The notes under the pieces were generated by a model. It made no database searches. It saw only the letters and a program-made list of their open reading frames with translations, and had not been told where the DNA came from. From positions 1-8,159 of the forward strand of contig CAJXMS010000090.1 of assembly GCA_913056475.1 (NCBI GenBank): a DNA stretch of 8,159 nt, read 5' to 3'. This document shows positions 1-5,600 of this stretch, piece by piece. Positions within the stretch are counted from its first letter, which is position 1. The number at the start of each line of letters is the position of its first letter. The stretch is from an uncultured Bacteroidota bacterium. Lineage in GTDB: Bacteria; Bacteroidota; Bacteroidia; Flavobacteriales; Schleiferiaceae. The position numbers and the translations under genes were made by a program.

Positions 1-202
1 CTGTAAGCCTTAAGCCATAAAAGCCTGGGGTAAGACCCCAGGTAAAATGCCGGCCTTCCCGGTTTCCTTACGAGGAAGGCTGTAAGTCTTCCGCCGCCAT
101 TCCTGGGGTAGCACCCCAGGCTTGGGGCCATTAGGCTTACAGCCTAACTTGTGCTTCGCAGGGATAAGCGCGCCAGGATATGGGTGAAAACCCGGCAAAC
201 GC
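1..202. repeat. Copy 1 of a hairpin-rich dispersed repeat (left edge cut by the window)
   Basis: This is the first of two direct copies; the other is at 455-657. The core runs from the window edge to 145. It holds two perfect 7-bp hairpins of the form CCTGGGG-N5-CCCCAGG (24-42 and 102-120), a middle motif AGGCTGTAAGTC (77-88), and the right end GGCTTACAGCCT (134-145). That right end is the exact reverse complement of the left-end motif seen whole in copy 2; here the left end is missing its first two bases. Weaker similarity continues to about 202 (TGCTTCGC and GAAAACCCGG blocks). The layout resembles REP/BIME-type palindromic elements moved by single-strand transposases. That comparison is inference, because no transposase is visible in the window. 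Confidence 0.8.
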
Positions 203-454
203 CCGTAGCTGAAAAGCCTCTTCTCCCTCTCCCGATTTAACAGTTCCACGATTTAACCTAAAAACGCCCGTGCTTCGCAGAGCCCCTAAATCCCCGAAGG
301 GGACCCCATTCCGGCCCGATCATGAGAAGGCTCTATTTTCTATTGTAAGCCTTTGATCAAGAGGGCTTCGACTACGCTCAGCCAAACAAGTGGGGGAGCT
401 CCGTCTTAACCTTCTGGCAGAAAAAAAGCGCCCAGTGTCACCTCCGCCCGGTAA
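203..454. other. Gene-free spacer between the two repeat copies
   Basis: I see no credible gene here. Small landmarks are a CCCC-GAA-GGGG mini-hairpin (292-302) inside a CCCCTAAATCCCC-type stretch, and a CTTCGACTACGCTCAGCC block (366-383). Both look like short intergenic repeats that I recall as common in Bacteroidota genomes, but only one copy of each is present here. A TGCTTCGCAG block at 271-280 also occurs at 152-161 in the tail of repeat copy 1, so this spacer may hold decayed repeat fragments. Confidence 0.5.
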
Positions 455-657
455 GGCTGTAAGCCTTAAGCCATAAAAGCCTGGGGTAAGACCCCAGGTA
501 AAAGGCCCGCCTCCCGGTTTCCTTACGAGGAAGGCTGTAAGTCTTCCGCCTCCCTTCCTGGGGTAGCACCCCAGGTAAACCGCCATTTGGCTTACAGCCT
601 TATTTGCGCTTCGCTGGGCTAAACGCGGGCAGGGATATGAGGGAAAACCCGGTAAGC
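455..657. repeat. Copy 2 of the hairpin-rich dispersed repeat (complete core 455-600)
   Basis: The complete core is 146 bp, with 12-bp perfect terminal inverted repeats AGGCTGTAAGCC (455-466) and GGCTTACAGCCT (589-600). Inside are the two CCTGGGG-N5-CCCCAGG hairpins (480-498 and 557-575) and a third, one-mismatch copy of the end motif (532-543). It aligns with copy 1 at an offset of 456, changing to 455 after a single-base indel, with homology fading near 657. The indel puts the two copies out of phase in any reading frame, so open frames across the repeat are not conserved and the element is very unlikely to encode protein. It ends about 45 bp from the 3' end of the minus-strand gene at 703-1140. 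Confidence 0.85.
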
Positions 658-702
658 GACCGAAACTTATTGCTGGGGATGCGAAGAGGGACACCCTCCG
701 GG

Positions 703-1140
703 TTAAGACAACGTGGCGGGCGCCGCAAGTCGGCTCCGGAAGGCCTCCAGGTGGTAAAGGATTTGCTGGTTGATGAGCTTGTGAAACCCCCGGTGCTCGC
801 TGAAATGGGCGTAACTTACCCGGTTTACGAAGAGGGTATGGGCGCCTTCATCCGCCGTTTCGATGGCAAAGGGATGGGGCCGCCGCAGCAGGAAGCTGTC
901 CAGCCCCAGCATGAAGCCGCGCGGAAGCTCCAGGGGGGCATCTTCCGGGATCACCATCCGGGCGGTGCCGGAGAGGAGCCAGTAGAAGCCTTTGGCCGGA
1001 TCACCCGGCTTGAAAAATTTTTCCCCCGCCCCCACAAAGGGGATGGAGCAGCTCTGGGTGACAATTTCTTCCAGGAGCACCGGATCTGCTTCAAAGGGCA
1101 AGGCGGCTTGTAATTCTTTTAAAATATCATCAGCACACAA
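703..1140 (-). CDS. Stand-alone cyclic-nucleotide-binding-type (Crp sensor-like) domain protein, no DNA-binding domain
   Basis: Encodes 145 aa. The body fits a Crp/FNR-type beta-roll: a helical start, then GEKFFKPGDPAKGFYWLLSGTARM (about residues 39-62), then GFMLGLDSFLLRR, and a final helix around FHKLINQQILYHLEAF. The protein stops where a Crp/FNR helix-turn-helix would begin. I see no classical phosphate-binding cassette (RxGExxG then RxAxV), so cAMP binding is doubtful. The start is TTG at 1140: there is no in-frame ATG upstream before a stop, and the next Met is near residue 62. The TTG lies about 16 nt after the predicted transcript start. An FNR-like operator and -7 box sit upstream (1160-1202). 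It could be a real single-domain sensor or a regulator truncated near the neighbouring repeat; no remnant of a helix-turn-helix is readable beyond the stop. The ligand and partner are unknown. Confidence 0.72.
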   Translation of the reverse strand: MCADDILKELQAALPFEADPVLLEEIVTQSCSIPFVGAGEKFFKPGDPAKGFYWLLSGTARMVIPEDAPLELPRGFMLGLDSFLLRRPHPFAIETADEGAHTLFVNRVSYAHFSEHRGFHKLINQQILYHLEAFRSRLAAPATLS

Positions 1141-1159
1141 AAGGGTCTGTCTTTGCCCG

Positions 1160-1202
1160 CTAAAGTAGACGCCGCCACCAGAGCCATAAATGATTTTTAT
1201 CA
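1160..1202 (-). promoter_or_regulatory. FNR-like operator and -7 box for the cNMP-domain gene
   Basis: On the minus strand, a perfect palindrome TGAT-AAAA-ATCA (1202 to 1191) is followed after 23 nt by TACTTTAG (1167 to 1160). That box matches the Bacteroidota -7 consensus TAnnTTTG at five of six fixed positions. No TTTG -33 box is present at the expected place, as in activator-dependent promoters. The predicted transcript start is near 1156, giving a leader of about 16 nt before the TTG at 1140. The palindrome sequence is identical to the one at 4893-4904. Confidence 0.7.
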
Positions 1203-1332
1203 GGAAGGCTCAAATTTTTGCGCCCTGCCTGCTGGGGCTGCCCCCGGGCAGATGCCGCCTCCTGCGGAAAAATGCCGGCCCGGGGCTGATTCACATTTGG
1301 CGGAAGCCCAAAAATAGCGGAGCAAGAGAAGG

Positions 1333-2049
1333 CTAATCCACCACCGCCGCGAGGTCGCGCAGCGTGGAAGGGTCTTCTATCTTGATGCGCCGGCCCGCGG
1401 TGTGGATGGCCCCTTCTGAGCGCAGCTCGGAAATAAGCCGGATGGCCGATTCCGTGGCGGTGCCCACCATATTGGCGATTTCCTCGCGGGTGAGCTTTAG
1501 GTCCAGATAGCCCTCATGGTCTTCCCCAAAAGTGGCACGTAGCACCAGGAAGATCTCGGCCAGGCGCTGGCGGACGGTTTTTTGGGCCAGGCTGGTGATC
1601 ATTTTACCCGCTTCGCCCAGTTCGTGACAACTATCTTGGAGCAGGTTGAGGGAGAACTTGGGGTTTTGATCAATCACTTCAAAGAAAGAGCTCTTGGGAA
1701 TGTAGCAGGCAAAGGTGTCTTCCAGGGCGGTAACGGAGGCGCCGATAGGTTCATCGCTGAGGATGCTGCGATAGCCTACCAGGTCCCCATTGGTGGCAAA
1801 GCGCACGATCTGCTCCTTGCCTTCGCTGCCCAGGCGGTAAAATTTCAGTTTGCCTTTGTGAATACAATAAACGCCTTGCGGGCGCGCCCCTTCGTGCAGC
1901 ATTACTTGCCCTTTTTTAAAAGCGGCGCAGGTCTTGAGCTGGCTTACCGTGTCCAGGGTTTCGGCATTAAGATCGCGGAAAGCACTGCTGGGCCGGTTGT
2001 TACAGAGCTGGCAGTGATGTGGGGGCTCGAGTTGATCAGTTTTTCCCAT
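1333..2049 (-). CDS. Crp/FNR-family transcriptional regulator (FNR-like, probably oxygen/redox responsive)
   Basis: Encodes 238 aa, a normal length for the family. An N-terminal Cys segment (HHC13QLC16) is followed by a cNMP-type beta-roll (about 30-135), a dimer helix, and a C-terminal winged helix-turn-helix (about 156-225, MAQK-like SLAQKTVRQRLAE, then LTREEIANMVGTATESAIRL). By my alignment to E. coli FNR, C13, C16 and C115 (in TFACYIP, compare FNR MVCEIP) match Fe-S ligands C20, C23 and C122. The position of C29 is Ser22, so a fourth ligand would have to be another residue, such as C41 or C62. Recognition-helix E200 and R204 match FNR E209 and R213, which read the TGA of the half-site; FNR S212 is Ile here. 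The start ATG at 2049 was chosen over longer upstream frames because a perfect promoter ends just upstream. It is divergent from the copper ATPase and shares its operator. Fe-S binding and O2 sensing are inferred. Confidence 0.93.
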   Translation of the reverse strand: MGKTDQLEPPHHCQLCNNRPSSAFRDLNAETLDTVSQLKTCAAFKKGQVMLHEGARPQGVYCIHKGKLKFYRLGSEGKEQIVRFATNGDLVGYRSILSDEPIGASVTALEDTFACYIPKSSFFEVIDQNPKFSLNLLQDSCHELGEAGKMITSLAQKTVRQRLAEIFLVLRATFGEDHEGYLDLKLTREEIANMVGTATESAIRLISELRSEGAIHTAGRRIKIEDPSTLRDLAAVVD

Positions 2050-2057
2050 AGCTGAAT

Positions 2058-2089
2058 CAAAGATATGATATTTGTCATATATCTTCAAA
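2058..2089 (-). promoter_or_regulatory. Promoter of the FNR-like regulator, with an embedded operator
   Basis: On the minus strand, TTTG (2089 to 2086) and TATCTTTG (2065 to 2058) are separated by 20 nt. This is an exact match to the Bacteroidota -33/-7 promoter layout. The transcript start is expected near 2054, only about 5 nt before the ATG at 2049. The inverted repeat ATATGA-N6-TCATAT (2063-2080) lies between the two boxes and touches the -7 box. A bound dimer would block sigma/RNA polymerase, which predicts repression of the regulator by itself or by a related factor. Confidence 0.75.
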
Positions 2090-2108
2090 GAGGAGCCCCT
2101 CAATTTTG
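2063..2108 (+). promoter_or_regulatory. FNR-like operator and -7 box for ccoI
   Basis: The palindrome ATATGA-N6-TCATAT (2063-2080) contains TGAT-ATTT-GTCA (2066-2077), one base off TGAT-N4-ATCA. After 23 nt comes CAATTTTG (2101-2108), five of six fixed positions of TAnnTTTG. No -33 TTTG is present. The predicted transcript start is near 2112, practically at the ATG (2114), so the ccoI mRNA may be leaderless or nearly so. Confidence 0.68.
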
Positions 2109-2113
2109 CCTGT

Positions 2114-4489
2114 ATGGAAGAGACCCCGCCGGTAGCCCAGGATTGTGCGCACTGCCAGCAGCCTATCGCGGAGCCGGTATACGGCCCGGCCGATAAGGTG
2201 TATTGCTGCACGGGCTGCCGGATGGTAGACGAAATGATGAATGCCTCCGGCAAGCGCTATGCGGAGGAGGCCCTCCCCCTGCGGCGCTACGCCTACCTGG
2301 ATGAGGAGCGGGTGCGGGATAAAGTGCTCGATTTTCAGGAAGCGGGGCAGGCGCGGCTTACGCTGCACTTGCCGGCCATCCATTGTTCCAGTTGTATTTA
2401 CCTGCTGGAAAACCTTACCGAGGTGGAGCCCGCGCTGCTGCAGGTAGAGGTCCACTTTGGCCGTAAAGAAGCCGTATTGGTGTACCAGAGGGAAGCCATA
2501 GCGCTCTCCAAGGTGGCCGCCCTGCTGGATTTCATCGGTTATCCCCCTGATTTTCAAACCCGCCTGGGCGGGCCCGATAAATCGCGCCGCAGCCTCCTCA
2601 TCCGTCTGGGGGTAGCGGGGTTTTTCTTTGGCAATACCATGCTGCTGGCCCTGCCCGAGTATCTGCACAGCAGCCTGGCTCAGGACCCGGGCCTGCAAAA
2701 TTTTTTCCGCTACCTCATGCTCCTGTTTAGCCTCCCGGTGCTGCTCTACAGTGCGCAGCCTTATTTTCAACAAGCTTTCAAGGCCCTGCGCGCCGGATTT
2801 CTCAGTATAGACGTGCCCATCGTCTTGGGCATTCTCGTCCTTTTTGGCCGCAGTACCTACGAAGTCCTGGCCGGGGTGGGGCCTGGTTATTTTGACAGCC
2901 TGGCGGGCCTGGTGTTTTTCCTGCTCATTGGTAAGTGGTATCAGCAAAAGACCTACGCCAATTTCAGTTTTGACCGCCAGCTCGATGCTTTCCTGCCCCT
3001 GGCGGCCTACCGGGTATTGCCGGATGGCCGGGAGCAAGCTACGGCCGTAGAAGACCTCCAAAAAAACGACCGCATCCGCCTCCGGGAAGGGGAAGTGCTG
3101 CCCGCCGATGCCGATCTCCATCACGGCCAGGCCACCCTGGACTACAGCTACCTCACCGGGGAATCGCTGCCGGTGAGTAAGTACGCCGGGCAGGCCGTTT
3201 TTGCCGGCGCTCGCCTTACCGGTGCCGCGGCCGATTTTATTCTTTCCGCCCCGGTAGACCAGAGCTACCTGGCGCGCCTCTGGGCCCAGGAAGGAGCGGG
3301 GCCCGCCAAAACCCAGGGCCAGCGCAGCCTTTCCGACCGGATCAGCCGTTTTTTCACCCCGGCCATCCTGCTGCTGGCCCTACTGGGCGGGATGCTTTGG
3401 TGGCCGCAGGGCGCCGGTACCGCCTTGCAAGTGGTCACGGCCGTGCTGATCGTGGCCTGCCCCTGTGCGCTGGCACTCGCGGAGCCCTTTGCCCACGGCA
3501 GTTTGGTGCGCGCCCTGGGGCGCTATGGCTTTTTTCTTAAAAATCACCAGGTCATCCCCGCGCTTACGCAACTTAGCCACCTGGTATTCGATAAGACGGG
3601 CACCCTTACCCGCACCGATCACATGGAGGTAAGCTGGGAAGGGGCGCCCCTTGCGCCCGAAGAGAAGGAGGCGGTAGCGCTTCTCGCCCAGAAAGGGCAT
3701 CACCCCTTGCTGCCCCCCCTGGTGCGTTACCTCTGCCCCGCAGCGGAGCAGCTTCCGCAGCGGCCTTTGGAAAATTTCGAAGAACACCGCGGTCAGGGCA
3801 TTACGGCACGCGTAGCCTCCTTCGGTATTCGCCTGGGCAGCGCCCGTTTTTTGGCTCAGGAGCCTCCCGCCGCCACCCACGTAGCGCTGGCCATTGATGG
3901 CGTATACCGGGGTTACTTTCGTTTTCAGCAAGAACTGCGTCCGGAGCTCCCACAAGTGCTGGCCCCCTTGCGGCAGCGGTATGCGCTATCGCTGCTCAGC
4001 GGCGATCACCCGGCCGAAAAGGAACGTTTCCGGAACTTATTGGGGCCGGCGGCCCAGCTTCGTTTTCAGCAATCGCCCCATGAAAAACTCGCTTATCTGG
4101 AAAAGGCCCAGGCCCAGGGCCACCAGGTGATGATGCTGGGCGATGGACTTAACGATGCCGGCGCCCTCCAGCAAAGTGACGTAGGGGTAAGCCTTTGTGA
4201 AGACCATGTAAACTACTTTCCCGCCAGCGATGCCGTATTGCGGGCCGGCGCCCTTCCGGGCCTTCCCGCTATGCTCGAACTGGCCCAGTACGGCCAGCGG
4301 GTGGTGAAAGCCGCCTTTGGGCTTTCTTTTCTCTATAATTTGGCGGGCATTTCGTTGGCGCTCGCCGGGGTGGTAAGTCCCCTCATTGCTGCCATCCTTA
4401 TGCCCCTTTCTTCCATTTCGGTGGTCCTTTTCGTTACCCTGCTCATCCGTCGCCGGGCCAGGCAGCGCCTGGCTTTTTTAGGAAAGTAA
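2114..4489 (+). CDS. ccoI: CcoI/FixI-type Cu(I)-translocating P1B-ATPase
   Basis: A 791-aa inner-membrane ATPase that exports copper for metallation of the cbb3 oxidase. In order: a Cys-rich N-terminal metal-binding region (C11xxC14, C31C32xxC35), then a heavy-metal-associated domain with H90-CSSC (C91, C94), then eight membrane segments (about 160-185, 194-214, 227-252, 259-277, 410-431, 438-459, 735-754, 757-779). The actuator loop has TGES (348-351). The sixth helix has the CPC metal site (449-451). The P-domain has DKTGTLT with phospho-acceptor D493. The N-domain has HHP (529-531), and the hinge has GDGLND (676-681). YN (741-742) and MxxSS (763-767) in the last helices are Cu(I)-ATPase hallmarks. 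The extra N-terminal Cys cluster plus the cbb3 context favours CcoI/FixI over a detoxifying CopA. The start is the ATG at 2114: a TTG at 2072 would add 14 residues but lies inside the operator and upstream of the -7 box. Confidence 0.94.
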   Translation: MEETPPVAQDCAHCQQPIAEPVYGPADKVYCCTGCRMVDEMMNASGKRYAEEALPLRRYAYLDEERVRDKVLDFQEAGQARLTLHLPAIHCSSCIYLLENLTEVEPALLQVEVHFGRKEAVLVYQREAIALSKVAALLDFIGYPPDFQTRLGGPDKSRRSLLIRLGVAGFFFGNTMLLALPEYLHSSLAQDPGLQNFFRYLMLLFSLPVLLYSAQPYFQQAFKALRAGFLSIDVPIVLGILVLFGRSTYEVLAGVGPGYFDSLAGLVFFLLIGKWYQQKTYANFSFDRQLDAFLPLAAYRVLPDGREQATAVEDLQKNDRIRLREGEVLPADADLHHGQATLDYSYLTGESLPVSKYAGQAVFAGARLTGAAADFILSAPVDQSYLARLWAQEGAGPAKTQGQRSLSDRISRFFTPAILLLALLGGMLWWPQGAGTALQVVTAVLIVACPCALALAEPFAHGSLVRALGRYGFFLKNHQVIPALTQLSHLVFDKTGTLTRTDHMEVSWEGAPLAPEEKEAVALLAQKGHHPLLPPLVRYLCPAAEQLPQRPLENFEEHRGQGITARVASFGIRLGSARFLAQEPPAATHVALAIDGVYRGYFRFQQELRPELPQVLAPLRQRYALSLLSGDHPAEKERFRNLLGPAAQLRFQQSPHEKLAYLEKAQAQGHQVMMLGDGLNDAGALQQSDVGVSLCEDHVNYFPASDAVLRAGALPGLPAMLELAQYGQRVVKAAFGLSFLYNLAGISLALAGVVSPLIAAILMPLSSISVVLFVTLLIRRRARQRLAFLGK

Positions 4490-4892
4490 GGCCTCAGCGG
4501 CCAAATGTATCCGCCCCGCCCGTTCAAGTCTTGCGCCCAGCGGAACTATTCCTGGACCCGTAGGCCAAACGCGTGGAGTGTAGATCTACCGAAGGGCCCT
4601 TTCAGCTGCGGCTGGTAAACCCAAGCCAAGTCAACGCTCCTTTTTTTATTTATCTACTTTGCTCTTATTTATGGCGATACCCTGTGCCTGTATTGCCGCT
4701 GGAAGAGCTATTCCACCCCAAATCTCTTTGAACCAACAATTCTCATCTTAATACTTCGGGCTTAAGACAAGTGTCTAGCTCTGTAGTGGTCTATTATTCA
4801 TTAGAAAAGGGGCCGAAATAGGAAAAAGCAAGCCGCGGTACGAAGCACATTTGGCCGCCAGGCCTTAGGTGGCAAAGCTTGAAGGCAAAACA
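4490..4892. other. Gene-free intergenic region after ccoI
   Basis: I find no convincing gene in this ~400-bp stretch. It is noticeably more AT-rich in its middle (about 4640-4810) than the flanking genes. Visible items are short palindromes: GTAGATCTAC (4580-4589), AAGGGCCCTT (4592-4601) and AGACA-AG-TGTCT (4764-4775). There is also a T-run (4641-4647) after a weak, imperfect hairpin (4610-4627), which could be a poor terminator for ccoI but is separated from the T-run by over 10 nt. A small RNA cannot be ruled out from sequence alone. Confidence 0.5.
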
Positions 4893-4904
4893 TGATAAAA
4901 ATCA
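4893..4904. promoter_or_regulatory. Upstream FNR-like operator of the yceI-porin unit
   Basis: Perfect palindrome TGAT-AAAA-ATCA, identical to the operator at 1191-1202. Its centre is 22 bp, about two helical turns, upstream of the second operator at 4915-4926. It falls near -62 relative to the predicted transcript start, the class I activator position. The two dimers would lie on the same DNA face. Confidence 0.65.
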
Positions 4905-4914
4905 CTTGAAAGGC

Positions 4915-4957
4915 TGATAAGGATCATTTCCGGGGCCGGTGGGCCAGGTCACCTTTG
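4915..4957 (+). promoter_or_regulatory. FNR-like operator and -7 box for the yceI-porin unit
   Basis: Perfect palindrome TGAT-AAGG-ATCA (4915-4926), then 23 nt, then CACCTTTG (4950-4957), which matches TAnnTTTG at five of six fixed positions. The predicted transcript start is near 4961, about 19 nt before the ATG at 4980. There is no clear -33 TTTG. The spacing is identical to the other three operator/promoter pairs in this window. Confidence 0.68.
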
Positions 4958-4979
4958 TTGTTAACAAAACGCCTTGGAT

Positions 4980-5549
4980 ATGAAAACGCTCGCAATCACT
5001 TTAAGCCTTCTAGTAGCGCCCCTATTGAATCCAGAACCTCTGGTGACTTACCGAACCGATAAGGCCCAGTCTACTATGGCCATAGAGGGGACCAGCACCC
5101 TGCACGACTGGACGGTAAAAGCGGAAGACCTGCGGGGCACTATGGATGTAGATATTTTTGAGAAGCGGCTGGCCATCAACGCTCTACGGCTTACCGTGCC
5201 GGTAGAAACGCTGGAAAGCGGGAAGAGTCCTATGAACAGTAATATGTATGATGCGCTCAAAAGTGAACAACATCCGCAAATAAAATATACGCTCACCGCG
5301 GTGCGCAGCCAGGAGTGGCTGGGGCAGGGGGAGGTAAAGCTCCTTACTCGGGGGCAACTAAAAATAGCCGGTAAAACCCGGACCATGGACATTCCCGTAA
5401 AAGCGGTGCTCAGCGAGGAGGGGGTGACCCTGAAAGGCAGTAGCCGCTTTAAGATGAGCACTTTTGGGGTGGAGCCTCCCAGCTTCATGTTTGGCAGTGT
5501 GACCACCGGCGACTATGTGACCGTAAACTTCTCGCTCCGCTACAATTAG
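4980..5549 (+). CDS. YceI-family exported lipid-binding-like protein
   Basis: Encodes 189 aa. A hydrophobic signal-peptide-like start (about residues 3-17) is followed by the YceI-like domain over the rest of the chain. Family signatures are GTSTLHDW (37-44), the central PMNSNMYDALK stretch (84-94), GQLKIAGKTRT (125-135) and FGVEPP (162-167), with beta-strand alternation to the end. YceI proteins form an extended lipocalin-like barrel that binds a long isoprenoid or amphiphile in its core; the ligand here is unknown. The start ATG at 4980 was preferred to a TTG two codons earlier. A porin-like gene follows after 51 bp with no terminator between, so the two are probably cotranscribed from the FNR-like promoter. 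The position between ccoI and ccoS suggests a role linked to microaerobic respiration (for example quinone or heme-lipid handling), which is inference. Confidence 0.9.
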   Translation: MKTLAITLSLLVAPLLNPEPLVTYRTDKAQSTMAIEGTSTLHDWTVKAEDLRGTMDVDIFEKRLAINALRLTVPVETLESGKSPMNSNMYDALKSEQHPQIKYTLTAVRSQEWLGQGEVKLLTRGQLKIAGKTRTMDIPVKAVLSEEGVTLKGSSRFKMSTFGVEPPSFMFGSVTTGDYVTVNFSLRYN

Positions 5550-5600
5550 ATAGCCGGGCGCTTTTTCAAATCCGTAATCAATCCTAAAATCAAGTTAGCT

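Noticed and set aside
353..360. TTGATCAA palindrome resembling FNR half-sites
   Set aside because: The half-sites have no 4-nt spacer, there is no promoter-like box at 23 nt, and it lies in the repeat-rich spacer away from any gene start.
1..657. CRISPR-like array
   Set aside because: There are only two long copies about 455 bp apart with internal symmetry, no regular short repeat-spacer pattern, and no cas genes.
10..694. Minus-strand open frames (10-249 and 320-694) across the two repeat copies, with Pro/Gly/Arg-rich products
   Set aside because: A one-base indel puts the two copies in different frames, so the translated products are not conserved; the shared signal is at the DNA/RNA level.
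604..1113. Long plus-strand open frame (169 codons) over the repeat edge and the cNMP-domain gene
   Set aside because: It is antisense to a recognisable Crp-like domain, starts inside the repeat, and its product has no family-like features.
1225..1251. GC-rich hairpin (CTGCC...GGCAG) between the two minus-strand regulator-type genes
   Set aside because: There is no T-tract on either strand next to it and the pairing is imperfect, so it is not callable as a terminator or RNA element.
1582..2055. Plus-strand open frame opposite the FNR-like regulator
   Set aside because: It is the shadow of a well-supported gene and has no motif of its own.
2072..2113. Upstream TTG start adding 14 residues to the copper ATPase
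   Set aside because: The codon lies within the operator palindrome and upstream of the predicted -7 box, so it would not be on the transcript.
2075..3124. 349-codon minus-strand open frame opposite the copper ATPase
   Set aside because: It is a GC-rich third-position shadow; the plus strand carries the metal-binding and actuator motifs through the same interval.
4610..4647. Possible intrinsic terminator after ccoI
   Set aside because: The hairpin has only short, interrupted pairing and is more than 10 nt from the T-run; too weak to call.
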